This document shows positions 49,202 to 57,507 of a stretch of 64,000 nucleotides of DNA, in pieces. The stretch lies in assembly GCA_019637795.1 (NCBI GenBank), contig JAHBUY010000002.1, forward strand, positions 806,001-870,000, read 5' to 3'. The stretch's first letter is position 1. Each line of letters opens with the position of its first letter. The translations under genes were made by a program, and so were the position numbers. Source of the DNA: a bacterium. GTDB taxonomy: Bacteria; Desulfobacterota; Binatia; HRBIN30; CADEER01. Under the pieces are notes generated by a model that was not told where the DNA came from, searched no databases, and saw nothing but the letters and a program-made list of their open reading frames with translations.

Positions 49202-51874
49202 ATGCTCGTATCGGGGCGCCACGCGCGCCAGTTTGCCATCATTGCCGCGCTCGCGGCGCTGCCACTGCTCGCCGCCTGCGGCGACAGCAACAATTCCAAA
49301 CCGCGCCCGACGCCGACCGCGACTCAGCCCGCGCCGGCAACGGCCACGTCGGTGCCGGCAACGGCAACCGCAACCTCGGTGCCGCCGACACCCAGCGCGA
49401 CGGCGATCCCGCCGACCGCCACGGCGATTCCGCCGACGGCCACCGCGACCGAGGTGCCGGCGACGGCCACCGAAGTGCCGGCCACCGCGACCGAAGTGCC
49501 GGCGACGGCGACCGAGGCGCCGGCTACCGCGACCGAGGCGCCCCCGACGGCAACTGAAGCGCCTCCGACCGCCACCGAGGCGCCTCCCACGGCGACCGAG
49601 GTGCCGGCGACGGCAACCGAGATCCCTGCGACCGCAACCGAGGTCCCGCCGACCGCCACCGCGACCGAGGCGGCGGCAACCCCGACGCGCACGCCCGATG
49701 CCGACGCGACGGCAACGCCGGACGATCCGAATTTCCGCGACCTCGGCGACGCCGCCGAGGCGTCGTTCGCCGCCCACGGCAGCGTCAACCAGGTCTATGT
49801 CACCGGCGCGACCGAGGGCGAGGTGCTCGAACTGGTCGGCGCCGATTGGCTGGTGCAGCAGCACGGCACGGTCGACTCGGCGGGGGCGCTGATCTTCCGC
49901 AACGTCGACGCCGGCGCCGGCTACCGCGTCGTCGCCGGCTCCCCCGGCAACCTCTCCGCGTCGCCCGCCCTGACCGTGACCAACGTGGACGAGCCGCCGC
50001 CGCAGTCGTTCTACGACTCGCAGGTGATCGGCAAGGGCTACGGCTATCTGCAGACCCGGGACGGCACCACCCTGTCGATCAACGTCGTCCTCCCCGGTCC
50101 GATCGAGAATGGCCCGTACCCGACGGTGATCGAGTACTCGGGCTACAGTCCGTCCAACCCCGACTCGCCGCAGCCCAGCACGCTGCTCACCAGTCTGCTC
50201 GGCTATGCCGCGGTCGGCATCAACATCCGCGGCACCGGCTGTTCCGGCGGCGCCTTCCAGTTCTTCGAGCCGCTGCAGTGGACCGACGGCTACGACGCGA
50301 TCGAGGTCATCGCCGCGCAGCCGTGGGTGAAGGACCACAAGGTCGGCATGGTCGGCCTCTCCTACCCCGGCATCTCGCAGCTCTTCGTCTCGCGTCTGCA
50401 GCCGCCCTCGCTCGAAGCCGTGGCGCCGCTCTCCACCATCGCCGACGTCGGGCGGGGCACGCTCTATCCGGGCGGCATCCTCAACAACGGCTTCGCCACC
50501 GACTGGGCCGCGGACCGCAAGCACGACGCGCAGCCGTACGGCCAGAGCTGGACCCTCAAGCGGCGCGACGCCGGCGATCAGACCTGCATCGACAATCAGC
50601 AACTCCGCCTGCAGTCGCCGGACATCCTCGATATGATCGCCGAGAACCAATTCTACGTCCCCGAGGTCGCCGACCCGGTGACCCCGGAGCTGTTCGTGAA
50701 GGACATCACCGTGCCGGTGTTCCTCGCCCACGCCTGGCAGGACGAGCAGGTCGGTGGCTACGCGCCGAACATGCTCGATCACTTCACCGGCACCGACAAG
50801 AAGCACTTCACCCTGGTCAACGGCGGCCACAGCGAGCCGCTGATCCCGGCGATCTTCCACCGCTGGATCGAGTTCCTCTCGTTCTACGTGCGCAAGGAGA
50901 CGCCGGTGACGCCGGCGCTCGCGACCGTGATCGTCGGCTACCTCGGCAGCGACATCTTCGGCGCCATGAACCTGGTCCTGCCGCCCGACCGCTTCGCCGG
51001 CATGTCGTACGAGGAGGCGCTGGCGGCGTTCGAGAGCGAGAAGCCGGTCCGCGTCCTGTTCGAGTCCGGCGCCGGCTTCCCCGGCCAGCCCGGCGCCCCG
51101 GTGCCGAGCTTCGAGGCCTCGTTCGATAGCTGGCCGATCCCCGGCACGGTGGCGACGCCGTGGTACTTCGCCGACGGCGGGCAGCTCAGCCCCGATCCGG
51201 TCAGCACCGACGCCGTGGACACCTTCCACTACGACGACCGCGACGCGCAGCAGGGCAACCTGGCCAGCAACAACGGCAACGACGTCTGGCTCGCCAATGC
51301 GCCGTGGGATTGGAAGCCACTGCAGGACGGCCGCGCCGTCGCCTATGCGACCGAGCCGCTCGATGCCGACACGGTGATGGTCGGCACCGGCAGCGTCGAC
51401 CTCATGGTGCGCGCCGACACCCCCGACGTCGATCTGCAGGTAACGCTCACCGAGATCCGCCCCGACGGCGACGAGACCTACATCCAGAACGGCTGGCTGC
51501 GCGCCAGTCGCCGTGCCCTCGACCCGGTCAACAGCACGGAGCTGCGCCCCGTCGCCACGCACCTTCAGGCCGATGCGGCGCCGCTGCCCGAGGGAGAATT
51601 CACCCTGGTGCGCGTCGAGCTCTTCCCCTTCGCGCACGTCTTCCGCGCCGGCTCGCGCATCCGCATCTCGGTCGAGGCGCCGGGGAACGATCGCGCCATC
51701 TGGAAGTTCGACGCCCTTCCCGACCCGGCCACCGTCGAGATCGCCCTCGAGGGCTCGCGCGTCGTCCTGCCGGTCATTCCCGGCATCCAGGTCCCGACCG
51801 GGCTGCCGCCCTGCAAGGCCCTGCGCTCGCAGCCCTGCCGGCCCTACGAGGAGATCGACAACAGCGTCGACTGA
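49202..51874 (+). CDS. CocE/NonD-type X-Pro hydrolase lipoprotein with a repeat stalk
   Basis: The 890-residue precursor has a lipobox (LLAAC, Cys26), and then a long Thr/Ala/Pro stalk (about 35 to 165) with ten near-identical 7-residue units T-E-[VAI]-P-[AP]-T-A. An Ig-like stretch (about 175 to 255) leads to the alpha/beta-hydrolase core. The nucleophile lies in GLSYPGIS (S387), the acid in WQDEQVGGY (about 515) and the His in NGGHSEP (about 542). A C-terminal jelly-roll domain of the PepX_C type follows. CocE-like enzymes hydrolyse acyl esters or peptide bonds. The stalk suggests display on a membrane surface, possibly the cell exterior. The substrate is unknown. ATG 49202 is near GGGGGG. 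Confidence 0.88.
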   Translation: MLVSGRHARQFAIIAALAALPLLAACGDSNNSKPRPTPTATQPAPATATSVPATATATSVPPTPSATAIPPTATAIPPTATATEVPATATEVPATATEVPATATEAPATATEAPPTATEAPPTATEAPPTATEVPATATEIPATATEVPPTATATEAAATPTRTPDADATATPDDPNFRDLGDAAEASFAAHGSVNQVYVTGATEGEVLELVGADWLVQQHGTVDSAGALIFRNVDAGAGYRVVAGSPGNLSASPALTVTNVDEPPPQSFYDSQVIGKGYGYLQTRDGTTLSINVVLPGPIENGPYPTVIEYSGYSPSNPDSPQPSTLLTSLLGYAAVGINIRGTGCSGGAFQFFEPLQWTDGYDAIEVIAAQPWVKDHKVGMVGLSYPGISQLFVSRLQPPSLEAVAPLSTIADVGRGTLYPGGILNNGFATDWAADRKHDAQPYGQSWTLKRRDAGDQTCIDNQQLRLQSPDILDMIAENQFYVPEVADPVTPELFVKDITVPVFLAHAWQDEQVGGYAPNMLDHFTGTDKKHFTLVNGGHSEPLIPAIFHRWIEFLSFYVRKETPVTPALATVIVGYLGSDIFGAMNLVLPPDRFAGMSYEEALAAFESEKPVRVLFESGAGFPGQPGAPVPSFEASFDSWPIPGTVATPWYFADGGQLSPDPVSTDAVDTFHYDDRDAQQGNLASNNGNDVWLANAPWDWKPLQDGRAVAYATEPLDADTVMVGTGSVDLMVRADTPDVDLQVTLTEIRPDGDETYIQNGWLRASRRALDPVNSTELRPVATHLQADAAPLPEGEFTLVRVELFPFAHVFRAGSRIRISVEAPGNDRAIWKFDALPDPATVEIALEGSRVVLPVIPGIQVPTGLPPCKALRSQPCRPYEEIDNSVD
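49448..49657 (+). repeat. Ten tandem 21-bp units encoding the stalk
   Basis: Ten in-frame 21-bp repeats, each coding T-E-[VAI]-P-[AP]-T-A, run without interruption inside the CocE-type gene. They vary mostly at third codon positions and at the V/A/I and A/P residues. The sequence is flanked by looser TATSVP and TAIPP units. The copy number may be variable. Confidence 0.9.
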
Positions 51875-51892
51875 CCCGGGGCGCGCATTGAC

Positions 51893-51938
51893 GCGTGCGC
51901 GCGTTCGCGGCGGACTCAACGCCCGAACGCGCGCACGC
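51893..51938. terminator. 15-bp hairpin after the CocE-type gene
   Basis: Perfect arms GCGTGCGCGCGTTCG (51893-51907) and CGAACGCGCGCACGC (51924-51938) enclose a 16-base loop 19 bp past the CocE-type stop. It probably ends or protects that transcript before the next gene at 52007; no T-run is present. Confidence 0.55.
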
Positions 51939-52006
51939 ACTCGCCCGCGCCCGACCCGCGTCAGCCCTCCACTTCCGCCCCGCGCCTCGCTACCATCCCG
52001 CCCGCG

Positions 52007-53053
52007 ATGGCGGCGGGGTCGGCGGCGCGTCTGGCGAAGGCGCGATTGCAGGGAAGGGGCAAGCGGCGCGTCCGCCCGACGCCGGCGCCCCCCGGATGGC
52101 GCCACTGGCTGCTCGGCGGTGCCGAGGCGCTGCTGCTCGGCGCCGCCGCCCTGGTGCTCGTCATCGCCGCCCTTGGCCAGTTCGCCGACTGGTTCGTCGG
52201 CGCCGAGATATGGCGTCATCTGCTGCCCTTCGCCGCCGCCGTGCTCGGCCTCGCGGTGGTCGTCGGCGGCCTGCTCTGGGGCTGGCTCCAGGCACGCCGT
52301 CCGCTCGCCGGCGCCTTCGCCTGGGCGCCCCTGCTGGTCGCCGTCGCCGCCGCCGGCGGCGCGGCGCGCTTCGCCTTCCATCCCGCCTTCGCCCGCGACC
52401 TCCACCAACTGCAGGCCCTGATCGGCGGCCAGGCCGCCGCCGAGCGCGCCGCCATCGCCCACCAGGTGTTCGCCGCCTATCGCCGCGCCGACCGCGGCGC
52501 GCTGCAGCGCCTGTTCGAGCGCGGCCAGCCCTTCGCGCCCGCCGTCGCCGAGGCGGCGGCGACGTTCGACGTCGATCCCGATCTCCTCATGGGACTCGCC
52601 GCCGTCGAGTCGTCGTTCCGGCCGCGGACGAGCGGCGACGGCGGCCTCGGCCTGTTCCAGATCACCGCCCCGCCCGCCGCCGCCATGGCCGACGCCAGTC
52701 GCGCCCTCGGCGCGCCGCGGATCGCGCTCACCGATCCGCGGCAGAACGCCGCCGTCGGCGCCGCCACGCTGCGCCGCTACCTGGATCAGATGCGCGGCGA
52801 CCTGTTCCTCGGCCTGCTCGCCTACAACATCGGACCCGCCAACGGCGGCCTGCGCGCCATCATGGACCGCTACGGAGCGCGCGACTTCGTCACCATCCAG
52901 CCGTATCTGCAGGAGTTGCCGCGCGACTATCCGATCCGCGTCCTCTCCACGGCCCTCGCCTACCGCCTGTGGCGCCGCGGCACCGGCCTGCCCCGCTACG
53001 AGGACGGCGACAACGCCCGCGACGTCCAGGCCGCCGGCATCCCCGGCTGGTGA
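52007..53053 (+). CDS. Membrane-anchored lytic transglycosylase (SLT-like)
   Basis: The 348-residue protein has three hydrophobic segments (about 32 to 60, 68 to 94, 100 to 122) and a C-terminal SLT domain. The catalytic Glu is E201 in GLAAVESSFRP, followed by GDGGLGLFQIT (about 211 to 221), and the AYNIGPANGGL (about 273 to 283) active-site segment. Such enzymes cut peptidoglycan to 1,6-anhydro products. The order of motifs is canonical. The ATG at 52007 is preceded by no strong ribosome-binding site. It is followed by a small membrane protein gene 46 bp downstream. Confidence 0.85.
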   Translation: MAAGSAARLAKARLQGRGKRRVRPTPAPPGWRHWLLGGAEALLLGAAALVLVIAALGQFADWFVGAEIWRHLLPFAAAVLGLAVVVGGLLWGWLQARRPLAGAFAWAPLLVAVAAAGGAARFAFHPAFARDLHQLQALIGGQAAAERAAIAHQVFAAYRRADRGALQRLFERGQPFAPAVAEAAATFDVDPDLLMGLAAVESSFRPRTSGDGGLGLFQITAPPAAAMADASRALGAPRIALTDPRQNAAVGAATLRRYLDQMRGDLFLGLLAYNIGPANGGLRAIMDRYGARDFVTIQPYLQELPRDYPIRVLSTALAYRLWRRGTGLPRYEDGDNARDVQAAGIPGW

Positions 53054-53099
53054 GGCGCGCGGTTGCTCTGCTCAGTCGTGCCGGGTATGGGCAGCGGCC

Positions 53100-53498
53100 A
53101 TGGCGGAACCGCGCCGCGGGATCTGGCTCACCTTCTGCGCCATCTGCTTCGCGCTGCTCGCGATCTCGAACGTTCTCAAGCCCCTGCATGTGGGGGGACA
53201 GAGCTTCGTCTTCTTCGGCACCCCGCTCGAGGGGATTCAGAACGCCATCATCGGGCCGCTCTTCGGCGCCTTCCTCGCGCTCTATGCCTACGGCATCTGG
53301 ACGATGCGCCGCTTCGCGCTGGCCATGGGCCACGCCTACGCCACCTACGTCATCATCAACATGACGCTCTGGCGCCTGGGCGACCCCGATACCACCCTGC
53401 CGCACGTGCTCGCCGGCCTGGCCTCCGCCGCGGTCGCGATCGGCGTCTCGCTCTCCGCTGCCGTCATCCTGACGCGGCGCAAGGCCGAGCTCCGCTGA
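53100..53498 (+). CDS. Small four-helix membrane protein of unknown function
   Basis: The 132-residue protein has about four membrane helices (8 to 27, 46 to 66, 80 to 95, 103 to 124), separated by short loops such as HVGGQSFVFFGTPLEG. The start MAEPRRGIWLTF fits inside-in topology. No family was recognised. It lies between the lytic transglycosylase and M1-peptidase genes on the same strand with small gaps, so it may be part of that transcript. Confidence 0.55.
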   Translation: MAEPRRGIWLTFCAICFALLAISNVLKPLHVGGQSFVFFGTPLEGIQNAIIGPLFGAFLALYAYGIWTMRRFALAMGHAYATYVIINMTLWRLGDPDTTLPHVLAGLASAAVAIGVSLSAAVILTRRKAELR

Positions 53499-53559
53499 CG
53501 TCCGTGCCGCCGCGACCCGGTGGCGCTTCGCCGGCATCTGTGTTTTCGCTCTAGCGGCC

Positions 53560-56238
53560 GTGACGACTCCGAGTGAACCGACGCCGCCCGCAGGCGATGC
53601 TCCATCCGCAGCGCCGCCGCTCTCCCCACCGCCGCCCGAACCCGCCACGACGCCAGCGCCGGCGCGTTCCCGCCTCGGCTGGTGGCGGCCGTTGCGGGCG
53701 CTGATCGCCTTCCTCTTCGTCGCGCTCTCGGCCAGCGTGCTGCTGCTGACCTTCGGCCTGTACCTCGCCGCCCACGGCCGCAACCTGCCGCTGCTGCGCA
53801 GCGTCGTCGGGCTGGTCGGCCGCGCCGTCGCCGGCCAGCGCACCACGGCGCTGGTGACGCACGTCGACCTGCGGCCGGCGGCGGGCACCCTCAGCGGCGA
53901 CGCGACCCTCACCGTCACCGCCGATGCCGATGGCCGGCAGCGGCTCTACTTCCTGCTCAACGACGGCCTGCGGCTGCGCGATGCCTGGCAGGACGGCGAC
54001 GGCGGCGTGCGCGCGCCGGTGACGACGCTGCGCCTCGGGCCGCTCGTCATCGTCCAGCTTGCGCGGCCGCTCGCCGCCCAGGAGAGCGCTCGCGTGGTCC
54101 TGGCATACGGCGGCGCGATCATCGCGCCGGGCGGGCTCACCGGAAGCGGCACGGTGTTCGAGGCCGACGACGTCGTGCTGGCGCCGCCCGACCTCTGGTA
54201 CCCGACCGACCTGCAGGGCGCCTTCGACGCCGACGTCGAGGTGCGGCTCCCCGCCGATCTCACCCTCGCCCACAACGGCCGCGAGCAGCACCGCATCGTC
54301 GACGGCAGCGCGGCGCGGGTGCGCTTCACCAGTGAGCGTCCGGTCGCCGGCCTGGCCCTGATCGCCGGCCGCTACACCGCGCGGCAACGCGAGGACGAGG
54401 GGCGCCGCTTCCGCGTCCTGCTGCCAGCCGGCAGCGAGCTCGACGCGGAGACGCTGCTCGAGTCGATGGTCGTCGCCGAACGCGGCCTCGCCCGGCACTA
54501 CGGCGCGTCGGGCTTCGCCGGCGCGACCCTGGCGGTGCCGCGCCGGCTGCGCCGCGCCTTCAACGACGGCAGCGGCCTGCTCGCCATCCCGCCGCGCTAC
54601 TTCTCCGACGGGCGCTATGGCTACCAGACCGTCGCCCACGAGCTCGCCCACAACTGGTGGGGGGCCACGGTGGCGGAGCGCTGGCTCACCCCCGGCAGCG
54701 GCGGCGAGTGGATCGTCGAGGGCTTCGCCCAGTTCTCCGCCTGGCGGGCGGTCGGCGAGCGCTTCGGCGAGGCCGCCCTGGTGCGCTGCCTGGTCGACAA
54801 CTTCTTCGATCCCGACACCACCGGCGCGCTCGCCCAGGCGTCGGTGCTCGACAACGGCCTCGATCCCGGCGCGCGCGCGACCATCTACCAGAAGGGCGGC
54901 TACGTAACCTATCTGTTGGCGCAGCAGTTGGGCGACGGCTTCGACCTCGCGGCGCGCGCCCTGCTCGACCGCTATCGCTACCGCGCCGCGGACGATGCCG
55001 CGCTGCAGGCGGTGTTCGCCGAGACGACACAGCAGGACCTGGCGCCGTTCTTCGCCGCCTGGGTGCGCTCGAACGCGTCGATCGACCTGGCCCTCGAGCC
55101 GCAGGAAGGCAGCGCCCTGGTCCGCAACCTGCGCGCCGGACCGCCCCCGGAGCAGATCGCCCTGTGGCGCGGCGGCGGCAGCGGCGAGGTCGAGCGCGCC
55201 GGCACCGCGGTGGGCGAGAGCATCGCCGACGTCGGGGCGCAGCGGCTACTGCTCGATCCGCTCTGCGCCGCTCCCGACATGTTCCGCAGCAACAACGTCC
55301 TGCCGCGCGCCGACACGCCGCGCCACGTCGCCGCCGCCGCGCACGGCCAGTTGCTGGTGGTCGACGGCGAGCCGCAGCCCTGGGAGCCGGCGACGGTGCG
55401 CGTCATCGACGACGCTGGCAAGATCCTGCACACCTGGGCGATCGACGGCGGCCTCGAGGGCGAGCCGACCTGGAGCGCCGACGGCTCGCGCATCATCGCC
55501 GTCGAGAGCGGTCGCGCCGGCGAGCCCACCCTGGTCGCGCTGCGGCTCGGCGACGGCGGCCGGCAGACCCTCGGACACGACCGCCTGGCGGCGGCCGACG
55601 GCGACGGCACGGTGGTCGCGCGCGGCGGCCGCCTGCTCCGCCTCGGCGCCGGCCGCGGCCGCGGCGCCCTGCTGATCGATCACCCCGACGCGCGCATCGG
55701 CGCGCTCCTTCCGGCGCCCAACGGCGGCGGCCTCGCCTACACCGTCATCCGCGGCACCGACATGGAACTGCGCCTGCTGCCGACGGGCGCCGCCGAGAGC
55801 CGCATCCTGTTCAGTTGGCCGGCGGCCACGCCGGTCTGGACATGGGCGCCGGACGGCTCGCGCCTCTTCGTCGCGCTGCCGGGCGACTGGGACTGGCAAC
55901 TGTGGGAGCTGCCGGTCGACGGCCGCGAGCCGCGGCGCCTGGTGCACGAGGCGGCGCGGCTCACCGCCATCGCCGCGTCGCCCGACGGCGCGCGCGTCGC
56001 CGTCGTCGCCCAGGCGGAGGTGAACGAGCCCGACGCCCGTAGCGAGCTGTTCGTCTTCGACCTCGGCTCGAACGACCTGCGCCGGTTCGATGAAGCCGCG
56101 ACGACCTTCATCGACGCTGCGTGGCTGAGCGACTCGTCGCTCGCCGTCGTCACCGCCCCGGCCAGCGACCCGTCGATCCCGCGGGCCCGCCGGCTGGAGA
56201 AATTGTCTCTCGCCGACGGCGCGCGCGTCACCTGGTGA
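53560..56238 (+). CDS. M1-like metallopeptidase fused to a beta-propeller
   Basis: The 892-residue protein has a Pro-rich N-terminus, one membrane helix (about 47 to 72), and an M1-peptidase-like region. The zinc site is VAHELAHNWWG (about H360, H364), with a further Glu in GEWIVEGFAQ; the spacing between the two is a few residues longer than in standard aminopeptidases. A helical C-terminal region (about 420 to 510) and a run of TolB/PD40-type blades (about 600 to 890, for example EPTWSADGSRIIAVE and TWAPDGSRLFVAL) follow. The fusion suggests a membrane-tethered peptidase with a protein-binding propeller. Start GTG 53560 is used since no ATG comes before the membrane helix. Confidence 0.8.
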   Translation: MTTPSEPTPPAGDAPSAAPPLSPPPPEPATTPAPARSRLGWWRPLRALIAFLFVALSASVLLLTFGLYLAAHGRNLPLLRSVVGLVGRAVAGQRTTALVTHVDLRPAAGTLSGDATLTVTADADGRQRLYFLLNDGLRLRDAWQDGDGGVRAPVTTLRLGPLVIVQLARPLAAQESARVVLAYGGAIIAPGGLTGSGTVFEADDVVLAPPDLWYPTDLQGAFDADVEVRLPADLTLAHNGREQHRIVDGSAARVRFTSERPVAGLALIAGRYTARQREDEGRRFRVLLPAGSELDAETLLESMVVAERGLARHYGASGFAGATLAVPRRLRRAFNDGSGLLAIPPRYFSDGRYGYQTVAHELAHNWWGATVAERWLTPGSGGEWIVEGFAQFSAWRAVGERFGEAALVRCLVDNFFDPDTTGALAQASVLDNGLDPGARATIYQKGGYVTYLLAQQLGDGFDLAARALLDRYRYRAADDAALQAVFAETTQQDLAPFFAAWVRSNASIDLALEPQEGSALVRNLRAGPPPEQIALWRGGGSGEVERAGTAVGESIADVGAQRLLLDPLCAAPDMFRSNNVLPRADTPRHVAAAAHGQLLVVDGEPQPWEPATVRVIDDAGKILHTWAIDGGLEGEPTWSADGSRIIAVESGRAGEPTLVALRLGDGGRQTLGHDRLAAADGDGTVVARGGRLLRLGAGRGRGALLIDHPDARIGALLPAPNGGGLAYTVIRGTDMELRLLPTGAAESRILFSWPAATPVWTWAPDGSRLFVALPGDWDWQLWELPVDGREPRRLVHEAARLTAIAASPDGARVAVVAQAEVNEPDARSELFVFDLGSNDLRRFDEAATTFIDAAWLSDSSLAVVTAPASDPSIPRARRLEKLSLADGARVTW

Positions 56239-56258
56239 GGCGCGGAGTCTGGCGGCGT

Positions 56259-56277
56259 CCCAGGGCGTAGCCCTGGG
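56259..56277. terminator. 8-bp hairpin between convergent genes
   Basis: CCCAGGGC (56259-56266) and GCCCTGGG (56270-56277) form a perfect stem on a GTA loop in the 49-bp gap between the M1-peptidase and CBS genes, which converge. It could serve both transcripts. Confidence 0.55.
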
Positions 56278-56287
56278 CTCATCGCGT

Positions 56288-56824
56288 CTACGCGCCCTCG
56301 CGTTCGCGCGCGATGCCGAGCGTCGGATTGGGCGGCAGGTTGCGCACCTCGCTCGGGAACAGGTCGACCATGTAGTCGACCACGTTGCGCATGGCGACGA
56401 TGCCGGTCGGGCGGCCGTCGGCGTCCACCAGCGGGATGTGGCGGAAGCCGCCGTCGCTCATGAGATTGAGCGCGTAGGCGATGCCGTCCTCGAGGGTCAG
56501 GCACTCGGGATCGCGGGTCATCACCTCGCCGACCGGCGTGGTGTCGATGTCGCGGCCCTTGGTGATCACCTTGGTCAGCACGTCGCGCTCGGTGAAGATG
56601 CCGACCAGGCGGCCGTCCTCCACCGCCAGCACGCAGCCGAGACCGCGTTCGTTCATCAACTCGACGGCGCGGCGAATCGACGCCGACGGCGCCACCCGGA
56701 TCGGCGGTTTGAGCGTCGGCAGCGCGCGCACCGGGCGCTTGGTGATCGCCGCGCCCAGCCGGGCCGCTTCGACCGCCCGCTCCTCGGCGATGTTCTCTTC
56801 CTCTTCGATGATGAATTGATCCAT
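56288..56824 (-). CDS. Tandem CBS-domain protein
   Basis: The 178-residue protein has an acidic N-terminal helix (EEEENIAEERAVEA) and two CBS domains: LKPPIRVAPSASIRRAVELM..VEDGRLVGIFTERDVLTKVI (about 38 to 88) and TRDPECLTLEDGIAYAL..DADGRPTGIVAMRNVVDYM (about 102 to 153). CBS pairs bind adenine nucleotides and act as energy sensors, often on a partner in trans. The partner is unknown. ATG 56824 has an AGGAGG ribosome-binding site. It converges with the M1-peptidase gene and is divergent from the zinc-ribbon gene across 167 bp. Confidence 0.9.
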   Translation of the reverse strand: MDQFIIEEEENIAEERAVEAARLGAAITKRPVRALPTLKPPIRVAPSASIRRAVELMNERGLGCVLAVEDGRLVGIFTERDVLTKVITKGRDIDTTPVGEVMTRDPECLTLEDGIAYALNLMSDGGFRHIPLVDADGRPTGIVAMRNVVDYMVDLFPSEVRNLPPNPTLGIAREREGA

Positions 56825-56991
56825 CGCCCACCTCCTGGCGACCGGCCTGTGCGAGAGGCTGTGGTTGTCGCACGCCTCGTCGCGCTCGGGCAAGAATTTT
56901 CTTTCTGGCTGGATAAGCAAGGCTGATGCCGTGCATGGCGCGCCCGCGGCAGTCTTGTCCGCGCCCCTGGCGCCCCGATAAACACCCGGCC

Positions 56992-57252
56992 ATGAGCGAC
57001 GCCACCGCGCCGAAAAAGAAGGCGGGCGACATCGACGTGTTGCGCTGTCTCGACCCGGCGTGCCGCTGGATGCTCGCCTACGAAGTGTCGGCCGGCAACG
57101 TGCTGAATCCCGACCTCCACTGGACGGCGCGGCGCGATGGGGACACGCGCTACTTCCCCTGCCCGGCGTGCGGCGGACGCAACATCGTCGAGGAAGTGCG
57201 CGACGCCAAGGGCGCGCTGCGCCATGCGGTCACCCGCTATGAGCGTGAGTGA
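56992..57252 (+). CDS. Small zinc-ribbon-like protein
   Basis: The 86-residue protein has two Cys pairs, CLDPAC (about 20 to 25) and CPAC (about 57 to 60), separated by 31 residues, and a basic N-terminus with AKKKA-like Lys residues. It matches a zinc-ribbon layout; no family was recognised. It begins a tight rightward run with the next gene 30 bp downstream. The ATG at 56992 was chosen since the upstream frame is Arg/Pro-rich noise. Confidence 0.6.
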   Translation: MSDATAPKKKAGDIDVLRCLDPACRWMLAYEVSAGNVLNPDLHWTARRDGDTRYFPCPACGGRNIVEEVRDAKGALRHAVTRYERE

Positions 57253-57282
57253 GCACCGGACGCAGCGAGGCGCGCGGGCGAC

Positions 57283-57507
57283 ATGGACGATCTGGAACTG
57301 ATGCCGCGCCGGGTGCGCGACAAGCTCGATCGGGTGGGCATCAAGCTGCACCTGCGGGAGTGGGCCCTGCTGACGCTCGACGAGCGGCGCCAGCTCGTCG
57401 ATGCGCCGTGCGGCACCGCCGATGAAGCGGCGCGCTACGCCGCCGAGCTCGACGCCCTGGTGCGGCGCCATACCGGTCGGGCCGCGGAACGGTTGGGGGG
57501 GCGATGA
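57283..57507 (+). CDS. Nitrate-reductase-associated-protein-like small protein
   Basis: The 74-residue protein reads MDDLELMPRRVRDKLDRVGI, then KLHLREWALLTLDERRQLVD and PCGTADEAARYAAELDALV. This is the pattern of the NRAP family (LPMAVRxKLDxxGxKLxLxxW), found in cyanobacteria and other bacteria, whose role in nitrate reduction is not biochemically clear. No nitrate reductase gene is nearby. Its stop overlaps the next ATG (57504-57507), coupling it to the AtuA-like gene. Confidence 0.6.
   Translation: MDDLELMPRRVRDKLDRVGIKLHLREWALLTLDERRQLVDAPCGTADEAARYAAELDALVRRHTGRAAERLGGR

Noticed and set aside
49304-49696. Repetitive stretch as a CRISPR or DNA satellite
   Set aside because: It is an in-frame protein stalk with codon-level variation inside a clear lipoprotein hydrolase gene.
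48209-52462. A 1.4-kb-codon open frame on the minus strand antisense to the HAD, CocE-type and transglycosylase genes
   Set aside because: It is Arg/Gly/His low-complexity sequence opposite genes with clear motifs, a common effect of high GC; the start of its 3' part is also antisense to real genes.
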